From Pseudorhodoplanes sp. (GTDB lineage: Bacteria; Pseudomonadota; Alphaproteobacteria; Rhizobiales; Xanthobacteraceae), in the NCBI GenBank assembly GCA_022843165.1, contig JALHOD010000006.1, positions 59,447-123,446 of the forward strand: DNA of 64,000 nt, written 5' to 3'. Position numbers and translations under genes: made by a program. Position 1 is the first letter of the stretch, and every line of letters begins with the position of its first letter. Of the stretch, positions 25,020 through 33,153 are shown one piece after another. The notes beneath the pieces are model-generated. The model ran no database searches. It had not been told where the DNA came from and saw only the letters and a program-made list of their open reading frames with translations.

Positions 25020-25942
25020 GGCGCGACCGTAAATCCGGCCTCGCCCTCGAGTGTCAGGCGGCCTTGCGCGGCATGTGCCGCCCAGCGCGCCGTGGCGCCG
25101 ATGCCGCCGAACGAGAAAAAATGCGCCGCCACATCGCCCAGCGTGCCGCGCACCGTCGTCTCGCTCAGCGCGCAGACAAGCCCGTCGGGCGCGGTGACGC
25201 CGAACAGATGCTTCACCAGTCCGGCATGGCGCGCAAAGCCGCCGGCCGATGCCTTTACGCCGCAGCGCTGTGCATAGCGCAGCAAGGTCGTGAGATTGGT
25301 CGGTCCGGCCATGCCGATCCGCACCGGGGTTTCGATACCGTAGTCCCGCAGCCGTCTCACCCAGGCGATGATCGCGTCGCCGTCGAAGCTGAACTGCGTG
25401 ACGATATCAGCTGCCAGCCCGCTTTCCTCGGCGGCTTCGATCTTCGTGCGCAAGGCGCGGTCGAGCATGTCGGTGGAGACGCGCGGATGGCCTTCCGGGT
25501 GGCCGGCCAGTCCGACATGCGTAATGCCATGGCGTTGCAACAAGCCGCTCTCGATCAGATCGAGCGAGGTAGCGAAGGGACCGGCGGCATCGCCGCGGTC
25601 GCCGCCGATCACCAGCAGGTGTTTGGCCTCCGCCTCGTCGCGCAGCCGCTCCAGCAGCGCGACAACCTGTTCGCGGCTGTCCAGATTGCGGACCGCGACA
25701 TGCGGCACCGGCTCAAGTCCCGCGGCGCGGATCAGAACGGCTTGGTCGGCGAGTTCGCCCAGCGGGCGGTTCGGCAAGGCGCTCAGATAGACGCGCGTTC
25801 CGGCCGGGGCGGATTGTTTCAGCGCCTCGACGTCGCCCGCCTTCGGGCGCGTCGCCTCGACCGAGAAGCCGCGCAGGAAATCGCCGATGCGCTGCGTCGT
25901 GGTCGACGTATCGTCCGTGGACGCAGCAAGGACGTCCGTCAT
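25016..25942 (-). CDS. Methylenetetrahydrofolate reductase-like protein
   Basis: 308 residues from the ATG at 25942 (GTGAGG 6 bp upstream; an ATG 21 codons earlier would overlap the preceding gene). MetF features: an early Glu in FSVEATRPKAGD, HVAVRNL, LLVIGGDRGD, VGLAGHPEGHPRV and DIVTQFSFDGDAI. MetF reduces 5,10-methylene-THF to 5-methyl-THF using FAD. The N-terminal motif differs from housekeeping MetF (FEFFPP is replaced), so this belongs to a divergent branch that in some bacteria goes with demethylation or C1 catabolism. It is 25 bp after the HTH/methyltransferase-like gene. Confidence 0.82.
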   Translation of the reverse strand: MTDVLAASTDDTSTTTQRIGDFLRGFSVEATRPKAGDVEALKQSAPAGTRVYLSALPNRPLGELADQAVLIRAAGLEPVPHVAVRNLDSREQVVALLERLRDEAEAKHLLVIGGDRGDAAGPFATSLDLIESGLLQRHGITHVGLAGHPEGHPRVSTDMLDRALRTKIEAAEESGLAADIVTQFSFDGDAIIAWVRRLRDYGIETPVRIGMAGPTNLTTLLRYAQRCGVKASAGGFARHAGLVKHLFGVTAPDGLVCALSETTVRGTLGDVAAHFFSFGGIGATARWAAHAAQGRLTLEGEAGFTVAP

Positions 25943-25967
25943 GGCAAGCCTCACTGGCCGCACGGTG

Positions 25968-27374
25968 TCAGTCGCGGCGGCGCGATATGACGTAGGATTC
26001 GTCATTGAACCAAAGCCCGTTGTTCTTGCGCAGGACTTCGCGGGTGGAGTCGAGATAGCGGCTATCCTTGACGACCTCGTTCAGGCGCTCGTCTTCCACC
26101 TGCGCGACATAGATCGCCGCGTTCCAGGCTGCGAGCGTGGTCGAGGTGCCGATCGAGCCCGTCACCTCGCTCGGCAGCGTGTGCATGTCGTAGCGGAAGA
26201 TCGAGCGGTTGTCGGCATAGGTATTGAAGTTCAGATCGCGCGCCGCCGGTCCGAGGATGCGTTTGACTTCACGCAGGATCGCATGGCGGTCGGTCTGGAA
26301 CGGATTGTCGCCCGGCCAGACTTTCTGGATGATCTCCATGCCGGGATCGCCGCCGGCGGAATGAATCGCGATCAGGCGTCCGCCCGGTCCGAGCGCGCGC
26401 GCCAGCGGCGCGATTACCTTGCCGGCCTTGAACTCGGCCGAGGCGCGGGCACGATAGGGCTGCGAGGCGATGATCAGGTCGAAATCGGCATTGGCCTGGC
26501 CACGCTTCGGGATGATCGGATCGAGCAGGAATTTGTGATCCTGCCGGTAGATCACAAGCACGACCGGGCGTTCGTAAACCGGATTGCCGGTCTTGCTGCT
26601 GACGCCGGCGCGCCAGTTTTCCGCGAGGAAATCCTGCATGCCGGTAATCTGTTCCTCGAAATCATGCGAGGAATTTCCGGTCAGTGCAACTTCGTGCCAG
26701 ACAAGGCTGTTGGCGGCCGCCGGCGACTTCACGGTCAGCCAGGGCGCTTCCGAATAATACATGTTGGTGAGCACGAGCACGGTGGAAGGATGCTCGTAGA
26801 GCCGGTCCGGCATTTTCTCGAGCGTCAGCCGGATGTCTTCCAGGCTGATTTCCTTGCCGGAGATATAGAACGGCATGTTCGGATATTTGTGATGCATCGC
26901 GCGCATCACGCGCGTCAGCACCGTGCCGTCGCCGAGTCCGGCGTCGAACAGGCGCACCGCCGGCGGACGGGGATGGATATTCGCAAGTTCAAGCGAGACG
27001 CGGTTCGCCACCACCCATTTTTCGCTGCAGGTGTTCACGAACAGCAGATATTTCTGCCGGTTGTCGAAGAAGCGGAAATTCTGCTGCGGATCGTCGTTGT
27101 CGGCCGGCGGAATCGTCGGCGCCGGAGGGACGAAAGCGGGCGTGGACGGGCGTCCGCTGCGCTCGATGACCATGGGGCGGGCACCCTCCCTGTCGATATG
27201 GATTGTCATGAAGGACCGGATGCGATCGAGCGTCTCGGTCGTGATGCGGCCGCCATTGCGCAGGCGGCTGGTCAGCTTGCCGTCATTGACGGCGCGGCGG
27301 CCGAAGGTGGATTCGGCGAGCCCGGTTTTCCGGCAATAGTCGGAAATTTCCTGCAACAGTTCTGCTGCGTTCAT
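25968..27374 (-). CDS. HTH plus SAM-methyltransferase-like protein, function unknown
   Basis: 467 residues. The first about 60 residues resemble a small lambda-repressor-like HTH unit: ELLQEISDYCRKTGLAESTF, GRRAVNDGKLTSRLRNGGRI, ETLDRIRSFM. A proline-rich linker (about 75-95) follows. From residue 120 there is a Rossmann methyltransferase pattern: VRLFDAGLGDGTVLTRVM (SAM loop), FYISGKEISLEDIRLTLE, FDLIIASQPYRA (motif-IV-like) and LGPGGRLIAIHSAGGDPG. No specific substrate is recognisable. It precedes the MTHFR-like gene by 25 bp on the same strand, so a methyl-group or folate link is possible. The upstream region holds seven TGGGC boxes, suggesting autoregulation by the HTH part. Confidence 0.65.
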   Translation of the reverse strand: MNAAELLQEISDYCRKTGLAESTFGRRAVNDGKLTSRLRNGGRITTETLDRIRSFMTIHIDREGARPMVIERSGRPSTPAFVPPAPTIPPADNDDPQQNFRFFDNRQKYLLFVNTCSEKWVVANRVSLELANIHPRPPAVRLFDAGLGDGTVLTRVMRAMHHKYPNMPFYISGKEISLEDIRLTLEKMPDRLYEHPSTVLVLTNMYYSEAPWLTVKSPAAANSLVWHEVALTGNSSHDFEEQITGMQDFLAENWRAGVSSKTGNPVYERPVVLVIYRQDHKFLLDPIIPKRGQANADFDLIIASQPYRARASAEFKAGKVIAPLARALGPGGRLIAIHSAGGDPGMEIIQKVWPGDNPFQTDRHAILREVKRILGPAARDLNFNTYADNRSIFRYDMHTLPSEVTGSIGTSTTLAAWNAAIYVAQVEDERLNEVVKDSRYLDSTREVLRKNNGLWFNDESYVISRRRD

Positions 27375-27470
27375 CGCACTGCTCCCGGTCGTTTCCTGCG
27401 CGTGTAATTTTTCTTGGATCGAACCAATCCGCATGGAAAGGGTCAACCACAAAGCATCCCACAAGATAAG

Positions 27471-27605
27471 TGGGCAATTTAATGGGCAATAGCCCAATTT
27501 CAGATGTATTTGAAATAATGGATATTTGTTGCCTGCCCACCATTCCTAACGGAACGTTAAGATGAGGCTCTGGCGCGGTGGCCCAAAATTATGGGCAATG
27601 GCCCA
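27471..27605. promoter_or_regulatory. Cluster of TGGGC/GCCCA boxes including two TGGGC-N4-GCCCA palindromes
   Basis: TGGGC lies at 27471, 27483 and 27592, and its complement GCCCA at 27492, 27535, 27581 and 27601. Two pairs form the palindrome TGGGC-N4-GCCCA (27483-27496 and 27592-27605), and one pair is inverted with a 6-bp gap (27581-27596). The surrounding DNA is A+T-richer than its neighbours. The region is upstream of the leftward HTH/methyltransferase-like gene and is the obvious place for its promoter. Confidence 0.55.
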
Positions 27606-27668
27606 CTAACCGGTGTCCGGCGAAAATACCAACCGTCATTTCAAGCTGTTTTCCGGACGGACGCGCCC

Positions 27669-28166
27669 TTACCGGGCGGCCGGCGTCAGGTCGGCAGGGG
27701 AAATCAGCACGCTGAAGCGCTCGCACCAGATAATGACGCTGGGGAAATCCTTGAGATTGACCCCCGCCGGGATGGCATACCGCTGGCTGCCCTTGAAGGC
27801 GCGCAGGCGGCCGAGATCCACGAACATCACATTCTTCATGTCCGCTTCGCTGCGGATGCCGGACTTGGGCACCAGATAGACATGATAGGCAGGTCCCGGC
27901 CCGACCTCGAAATCAGGTTCCAGGAACACCGCCCGTTCGTACACGGTGACTTTTCCGCGGCCCCAGTGAATCGGGTCGGAGGGTGTGGCGTGAATGAAAG
28001 TTCCCGTCGCAAACAAGGCCGCACGATCGGAATCGAGAAGTGTTTCGGCTGCGGGTGGTGGCGGAAACACGAACGGGAACAGAAAAAATCCGAGCGCGAC
28101 GCCAAGCCCGGTTCCGAGCATGCCGCCGAACAGAAAGATGGCAAGTCCTCGCCACAATCGGCGCAT
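27669..28166 (-). CDS. DM13-domain protein with N-terminal membrane anchor
   Basis: 165 residues. An N-terminal helix (about residues 8-33, with glycine-rich LFGGMLGTGLGVALGFFL) anchors or exports the protein; a proline stretch FPPPPAAE follows. Residues about 50-158 are a DM13 domain (GTFIHATPSDPIHWGRGKV, VGPGPAYHVYLVPKSGI, LKDFPSVIIWCERFSVLI) with the single conserved Cys in IIWCERF. DM13 domains are proposed to take part in redox reactions on the cell surface. It is monocistronic in appearance; its role is unknown. Confidence 0.78.
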   Translation of the reverse strand: MRRLWRGLAIFLFGGMLGTGLGVALGFFLFPFVFPPPPAAETLLDSDRAALFATGTFIHATPSDPIHWGRGKVTVYERAVFLEPDFEVGPGPAYHVYLVPKSGIRSEADMKNVMFVDLGRLRAFKGSQRYAIPAGVNLKDFPSVIIWCERFSVLISPADLTPAAR

Positions 28167-28424
28167 CGAAAATTTACCGTCTATTAACGCTGCAACGCTC
28201 GCACATCGAGTTCCTTCGACATCGTACTACCATCTCACCGTCATGAGTTCCATTCACGCACAATAAATGTTGCGTGAGAGACACATGCCGCCGCGATTAC
28301 ACAATAAGGCGGGATGGTGACGAATTATGAGGAACTTTCGCCCTAATTGGTTCTTAGCACGGCACTGGGACGACAGCGGATTCCTTTCGCTCGCAACCTA
28401 ACACCCAAACAATGGGGGACACTG

Positions 28425-29129
28425 ATGCGTAAAGTAACACTCTCTCTTCTGACGGCTGCCGGCCTTGCTCTTGGCGTGCAGTCCGCTTCGGCAGCCGATA
28501 TGGGCCGTCCGGTTTACAAGGCGCCGCCTCCGCAGGTTGTCGCCGCCTATAACTGGAGCGGTTTCTACCTCGGCGGCCATATCGGTTACGGTTGGAGCAG
28601 CGAAGAAGCGACCGACATCGTCACCGGTTTGCGCAGCTCGACGGATCCGGACGGATTCATCGGCGGCGTGCAGGCTGGTTACAACTGGCAAGCGGATCGC
28701 TGGGTGTTCGGCGTCGAAGGCGACTGGTCCTGGACCGGCGCTGACGGCGGCACCTCGCTGGCCGGTCGTTCGCTGACGTCGGATCATGGCTGGTACGCCA
28801 CGCTGACCGGTCGCGTCGGTTACGCTTGGGACAGCTGGCTCTGGTACGTGAAGGGCGGCGCGGCTTGGGCCGACACCGAATACACCTATGGCGGTCTCGG
28901 AACGGCGAGCGACACGCGCGTCGGCTGGACGCTCGGCACCGGCGTCGAATGGGCGCTCGGTCCGCAATGGTCGGCGAAGCTCGAGTATAATTATCTCGAC
29001 TTCGGCAAGGACACCTTCACTTTCGGCGCCTTCCCGGTCGACGTCGATACGCAGGTTCATCTCGTGAAGCTCGGCCTGAACTATCGCTTCGGCGGTTACG
29101 GCAAGGCCCCGGTCGTCGCCAGGTACTGA
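28425..29129 (+). CDS. Omp25/31-type outer-membrane beta-barrel porin
   Basis: 234 residues from the ATG at 28425 (GGGGGAC 8 bp upstream). A signal peptide (residues 1-23, ending QSASAAD) is followed by alternating strands typical of small eight-stranded barrels: YNWSGFYLGGHIGYGWSS, FIGGVQAGYNWQ, RVGYAWDSWLWYVKGGAAWA, and a terminal strand LVKLGLNYRFGGYG. The NWSGFYxGxxxGYGW segment is the hallmark of the rhizobial Omp25/31 family. A strong intrinsic terminator follows immediately, so it is transcribed alone, probably at a high level. Confidence 0.93.
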   Translation: MRKVTLSLLTAAGLALGVQSASAADMGRPVYKAPPPQVVAAYNWSGFYLGGHIGYGWSSEEATDIVTGLRSSTDPDGFIGGVQAGYNWQADRWVFGVEGDWSWTGADGGTSLAGRSLTSDHGWYATLTGRVGYAWDSWLWYVKGGAAWADTEYTYGGLGTASDTRVGWTLGTGVEWALGPQWSAKLEYNYLDFGKDTFTFGAFPVDVDTQVHLVKLGLNYRFGGYGKAPVVARY

Positions 29130-29151
29130 TCGATCGACGATCTCGCACATC

Positions 29152-29182
29152 AAAAGCCCCGGCTTCGGCCGGGGCTTTTTTC
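29152..29182 (+). terminator. Intrinsic terminator after the porin gene
   Basis: A 9-bp G+C-rich stem (29155-29163 with 29168-29176), a TTCG tetraloop and a following run of six Ts make a textbook rho-independent terminator; the preceding A-run lets it work in both directions, serving the convergent CCA transferase gene as well. Confidence 0.9.
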
Positions 29183-30419
29183 ATTTTGCGGGGACGATCG
29201 CCGCGGCGAGAATCCCGTCGAGCGTTGTCTTGTCGGCGGGAAAGTCCGCTGCCATCCAGGCGTCCTCGGCGGCACGCAAGGCAACGCCCAGAAGCGGACC
29301 TTTCGGCACGCCGCGCGTCATGAAATCGGCGGCGCTGAGCGGAAAATCCGGCGGCGTCCAGTGCCGCGGCAAGGCCGCGAGATCGTGCCAGCGAGCGTCC
29401 GACAGGCTCTCGTGCGAGCGGCTCCAGGCCAGCAGCACGCGGTCGATATAGGCATCGCCACGCACGCGGTAGAGCAGGGCGCGCATGTCCTGCATCGGCG
29501 ATTCCGCCGACAGCCGCCACCAGTGGTCGCTCATCGAAACGAGGCGGTCATGTTCGGCATTGGCCAGCCGCAGTCGTTGCGTCAGGCGTTCGGCGTCTTC
29601 GTGCAGGATGACGCCCAGCGCGCCGAGCCGCCGGATTGCGTCGGGCGCGACGCCGATGGCGGCTTCCGCCTTCATCAGGTTGCTCAGCGAGGCGAGCAGC
29701 GGAACGCCGCCAAGCAGCGGAACCAGCAGGCCATTTTCCGACATCACCGCCAGCGCCGGCACCGCGTGCGCCGCCAGCAGCAGCTTGAGCAATTCCATCC
29801 GCACGCGTTCGCGCGACAGGCCGGCAAGTCCCTCGCGCCCGGCGACGCAGGCAGCCAGTCCGTTGCGATCCGGAAAGTCATGGCTGTAGGCGGCGTGAAA
29901 ACGGAAGAAGCGCAGAATGCGCAAATAATCCTCGGCGATCCGGCTGGCGGGATCGCCGATGAAACGGACATGACGCGCCGCGAGGTCGGCGAGGCCGCCG
30001 ACATAGTCGTGCACCACGCCGTCGCGCGACACCGACAGCGCGTTCATGGTGAAGTCGCGGCGCTCGGCGTCCTTCTTCCAGTCGCGGCCGAACGCCACCT
30101 TGGCCTTGCGGCCGAAGGTCTCGACATCCTCGCGCAGGCTGGTGACTTCGAACGGCTTGCCTTCGACGATGACCGTCACGGTGCCGTGCTCGATGCCGGT
30201 CGGAACCGTCTTGAAGCCGGCCTTGTTGGCGCGGCTGATGGTTTCGTGCGGTTCCGCCGTGGTCGCGACATCGAATTCATGGATGTCCTGGCCAAGCAGC
30301 GCATTACGCACCGCGCCCCCGACCACGCGCGCCTCTTCGCCGTCGCGGTCAAGCACCTCCAGAAGACGCGGGAGCGGCCCGCGCTGCAGCCAGGCGACGC
30401 CGTCCAGGCGCGCAGTCAT
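29181..30419 (-). CDS. cca: CCA tRNA nucleotidyltransferase / poly(A) polymerase family
   Basis: 412 residues. The class II nucleotidyltransferase head has ARVVGGAVRNALLGQDIHEF and DVATTAEPHE (catalytic acidic pair, here Glu-x-Asp), then RRDFTMNALSVSRDG, EDYLRILRFFRFHAAY (RNA/nucleotide-binding helix) and a divergent C-terminal helical tail. It adds or repairs the 3' CCA of tRNA. The ATG at 30419 overlaps the stop of the DUF6111 gene (ATGA), and the open frame upstream lacks similarity. Last gene of the four-gene minus-strand operon. Confidence 0.9.
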   Translation of the reverse strand: MTARLDGVAWLQRGPLPRLLEVLDRDGEEARVVGGAVRNALLGQDIHEFDVATTAEPHETISRANKAGFKTVPTGIEHGTVTVIVEGKPFEVTSLREDVETFGRKAKVAFGRDWKKDAERRDFTMNALSVSRDGVVHDYVGGLADLAARHVRFIGDPASRIAEDYLRILRFFRFHAAYSHDFPDRNGLAACVAGREGLAGLSRERVRMELLKLLLAAHAVPALAVMSENGLLVPLLGGVPLLASLSNLMKAEAAIGVAPDAIRRLGALGVILHEDAERLTQRLRLANAEHDRLVSMSDHWWRLSAESPMQDMRALLYRVRGDAYIDRVLLAWSRSHESLSDARWHDLAALPRHWTPPDFPLSAADFMTRGVPKGPLLGVALRAAEDAWMAADFPADKTTLDGILAAAIVPAK

Positions 30420-30682
30420 CGCTTGATGTGTCCCGGCACGAGTTTGCCGTCTTCCATGTGCGGCGGCACGTAATCCGAACCTGCCGGCGCGCCGGAAAAA
30501 TGCGCGAGGATCAGGAAGCTGCCGATCATAAGAAGAAAGGCGGCCGCCGTCAGCCAGATCAGGACGCGGGGCGACCACGAGGCGGGATCGAGGACGCCCG
30601 CGCGCGTCGCCAGCAGGAATGCGGCGTAAATCACGAACGGCGTCAGGAACAACGCGATTTCGGTCAGGATCGGCCGGATCAT
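30416..30682 (-). CDS. DUF6111-like small membrane protein
   Basis: 88 residues, two helices (about 5-25 and 42-62) with TEIALFLTPFVIYAAFLLAT and the C-terminal SDYVPPHMEDGKLVPGHIKR. The ending YVPPHMEDGKLVPG is typical of a short rhizobial family found next to Nudix and CCA transferase genes. ATGA overlaps link it to both neighbours. Function is unknown. Confidence 0.75.
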   Translation of the reverse strand: MIRPILTEIALFLTPFVIYAAFLLATRAGVLDPASWSPRVLIWLTAAAFLLMIGSFLILAHFSGAPAGSDYVPPHMEDGKLVPGHIKR

Positions 30683-31335
30683 TCGCGATAAATCCTCTCA
30701 TACAGATTCCGCAGGATACCCGCAGTCACGCCCCAGATGTAGCGCTCGCCAAATGGTATCGCATAATAAGTGCGGGTGATCCCCTGCCATTCGCGGCTGT
30801 GACGCTGATGATTGGCCGCCTGCATGAGAAAGGCGAGCGGCACCTCGAACGTGTCGTCGACCTCGGACCTGTTCAGCGTCAGCGCAAAGCCCGGATGCAC
30901 CCGCGCCAGGGTCGGCACGATGCGATAGCCGAGCGTGGTCATGTAAAGATCCAGATAACCGAGCGGCTGGATGAACTCCGCCGCGAGACCGATCTCCTCG
31001 TCCGCCTCCCGCAAGGCCGCCGCCAGCGGGCTCGCGTCGTCCGCGTCGATCTTGCCGCCCGGGAAGGCGATCTGCCCGGCATGATCGGGCAGATGCACGG
31101 CGCGCTGGGTGAGCAGCACCATCGGCTCGTCGCGCTCCACGACCGGAACCAGAACTGCCGCCGGCTTGATGGGCCGCACCGCCGCGACCGCGGAGAAGGC
31201 CGGATCGAGATCGTGATCGCCGCGCCTGGGGATCACGTCGGGGTCGGTGAGACCGGCAGGCACATCGAGCGTGAGTTGCTCTTGAGCGCGCCGGAAAAAG
31301 TCGGCGGCCGACTGGATCGCGATCTCGCCGTCCAT
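30679..31335 (-). CDS. CoA pyrophosphatase, Nudix family
   Basis: 218 residues. The NudL/CoAse motif LTQRAVHLPDHAGQIAFPGG is followed at once by the Nudix box GGKIDADDASPLAAALREADEEIGL split over about residues 105-130 (G-x5-E-x7-READEEIG). Such enzymes hydrolyse CoA and its derivatives to phosphopantetheine and 3',5'-ADP with Mg2+ or Mn2+. The ATG at 31335 overlaps the stop of the DUF1285 gene as TGATG; a GTG one codon earlier is possible. Confidence 0.9.
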   Translation of the reverse strand: MDGEIAIQSAADFFRRAQEQLTLDVPAGLTDPDVIPRRGDHDLDPAFSAVAAVRPIKPAAVLVPVVERDEPMVLLTQRAVHLPDHAGQIAFPGGKIDADDASPLAAALREADEEIGLAAEFIQPLGYLDLYMTTLGYRIVPTLARVHPGFALTLNRSEVDDTFEVPLAFLMQAANHQRHSREWQGITRTYYAIPFGERYIWGVTAGILRNLYERIYRE

Positions 31336-31934
31336 CACGCAAAATCCTTCAGGGCGCTCGCATCCGCCATCGCAAAAAAGGTTGCGCCGGACGCCACGCC
31401 GAACATGCGCCGTCCTTCAATCTCGCGCTCCTCGCCGCGCGCGACAAGATCGTAGAACAGGGCGCGCGTCACTTTCGCCCACAGATTGCGCCGCACATGC
31501 AGGTAGGGTTTCAGCCCGCCGGTTTCCGGCTCCCGCTCGAACCGCAAAGGATGATCGGCCTCGCAGGTCACGTGATCGTCGACATTGGTGCGGAATTGCA
31601 GAACGGGGCGCTCCACCGATTGCGACACGCTCATCTCGACCGCAAGGAAAGGGGCGTCCTCCACCGTGATCCCGACCTTCTCGACCGGCGTCACCAGGAA
31701 ATAGGCGTCTCCCTCGCGCTTCAGAACCGAGGCGAACAGTTTCACCAGCGCGGGCCGTCCGATCGGCGTGCCGAGATAGAACCAGGTGCCGTCGGTGGTG
31801 ATTCGCAGGTCGAGGTCGCCGCAGAAGGGCGGATCCCACAGGTGGACCGGCGGCGGGCCCTTCTCGCCCTCGCGGCGGGCGGCACCGGCGATCCCCTCGA
31901 AAAGGGCCGAATTTTCTTGCCTTTCCTTCGCCAT
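31335..31934 (-). CDS. DUF1285 domain protein
   Basis: 199 residues from the ATG at 31934 (a longer start at 31964 also lacks a good ribosome-binding site). The body is typical of DUF1285: GPPPVHLWDPPFCGDLDLRI, GTWFYLGTPIGRPALVKLF, FLVTPVEKVGITVEDAPFLA. No catalytic role is established for the family. First gene of the operon DUF1285 - Nudix - DUF6111 - cca, divergent from moxR; this arrangement is common in the order, which supports the call. Confidence 0.82.
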   Translation of the reverse strand: MAKERQENSALFEGIAGAARREGEKGPPPVHLWDPPFCGDLDLRITTDGTWFYLGTPIGRPALVKLFASVLKREGDAYFLVTPVEKVGITVEDAPFLAVEMSVSQSVERPVLQFRTNVDDHVTCEADHPLRFEREPETGGLKPYLHVRRNLWAKVTRALFYDLVARGEEREIEGRRMFGVASGATFFAMADASALKDFA

Positions 31935-32139
31935 TGTTTCTCTAAAGGCTGCTTTCGATGACATTTTTCAGTTTGCGGCTCAGTGCGCGTAAATGTGATC
32001 GTCAGGTCACCCCCTGCGCGCTCGCTAAAATAGCGTAAGCTGCCGATGTGTAACGAACCAGCGGGAGATTCGCCTTCGGTTCCGCTGGCGCGCTTGTTGC
32101 ATGACGTCTGTGCAAGCGGGGCGGAACAAGGAGCGGAAT

Positions 32140-33150
32140 ATGGCGGTATCCGGTGGCGAAAGCCTCGATAAACTCGAAGACATGATCGTGCGTGCGGCGG
32201 AATCGACCGCCACGCACGCACAGGCAGCCAAGGATGCGATCGGCGGCGTCATTTTCGGCCAGGAACAGGTGGTCGAGCAGGCGCTGATCACGATCCTGTC
32301 AGGCGGACATGCGCTTCTGGTCGGTGTACCGGGCCTCGCCAAGACGAAACTTGTGGACACCATGGGCACGGTGCTGGGCCTCGATGCCCGCCGCATCCAG
32401 TTCACGCCCGACCTGATGCCCTCCGACATTCTCGGATCGGAAGTGCTGGAGGAGAGCGCGGGCGGCAAACGCAGCTTCCGCTTCATTCCCGGTCCGGTCT
32501 TTGCGCAATTGCTGATGGCCGACGAGATCAACCGCGCCAGCCCGCGCACCCAATCGGCGTTGCTGCAGGCCATGCAGGAACAGCATGTCACCGTTGCAGG
32601 CGCTCGGCATGATGTGCCGAAGCCATTCCATGTTCTGGCGACACAAAACCCACTGGAACAGGAAGGCACCTATCCGCTGCCGGAAGCGCAGCTCGACCGC
32701 TTCCTCATGCAGATCGACGTGCATTATCCCGATCGCGAGGCCGAGCGCCGCATGCTGTTCGACACCACGGGCGCCGAGGAATCCAAGCCGAAGGCCGCCA
32801 TGTCAGCGGAGGAACTTATTTCCGCGCAGCGGCTGGTGCGCCGGCTGCCGGTCGGAGAATCGGTGGTCGACGCCATTCTCGCCCTGGTGCGCTCGGCGCG
32901 TCCAGGCGAAGCGGCGGGCGAGGTGTCCCAGCTGATCGCCTGGGGACCGGGACCGCGCGCCAGCCAGGCGCTGATGCTCGCGGTACGAGCGCGCGCCTTG
33001 CTGGACGGACGCCTTGCGCCGTCGATCGACGACGTACTCGAACTGGCCGAACCCGTGCTCAAGCACCGAATGGCTCTGACCTTTGCCGCGCGCGCCGAAG
33101 GCGAAACCATCGAAGCCGTCATCGCGCGTCTTAAGAGCCGTATCGGCTAG
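32140..33150 (+). CDS. MoxR-type AAA+ ATPase
   Basis: 336 residues from the ATG at 32140 (AAGGAG 8 bp upstream). Walker A is GVPGLAKTK, Walker B LLMADEINRASPRTQ, and sensor 1 lies in FHVLATQNPLEQEGTYPLPE, the characteristic MoxR sequence. The helical lid domain covers about residues 240-330. MoxR ATPases act as chaperones for the insertion of cofactors or for the assembly of complexes, together with VWA-domain proteins, which the following genes encode. 3 bp separate it from the DUF58 gene. Confidence 0.92.
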   Translation: MAVSGGESLDKLEDMIVRAAESTATHAQAAKDAIGGVIFGQEQVVEQALITILSGGHALLVGVPGLAKTKLVDTMGTVLGLDARRIQFTPDLMPSDILGSEVLEESAGGKRSFRFIPGPVFAQLLMADEINRASPRTQSALLQAMQEQHVTVAGARHDVPKPFHVLATQNPLEQEGTYPLPEAQLDRFLMQIDVHYPDREAERRMLFDTTGAEESKPKAAMSAEELISAQRLVRRLPVGESVVDAILALVRSARPGEAAGEVSQLIAWGPGPRASQALMLAVRARALLDGRLAPSIDDVLELAEPVLKHRMALTFAARAEGETIEAVIARLKSRIG

Positions 33151-33153
33151 GCA

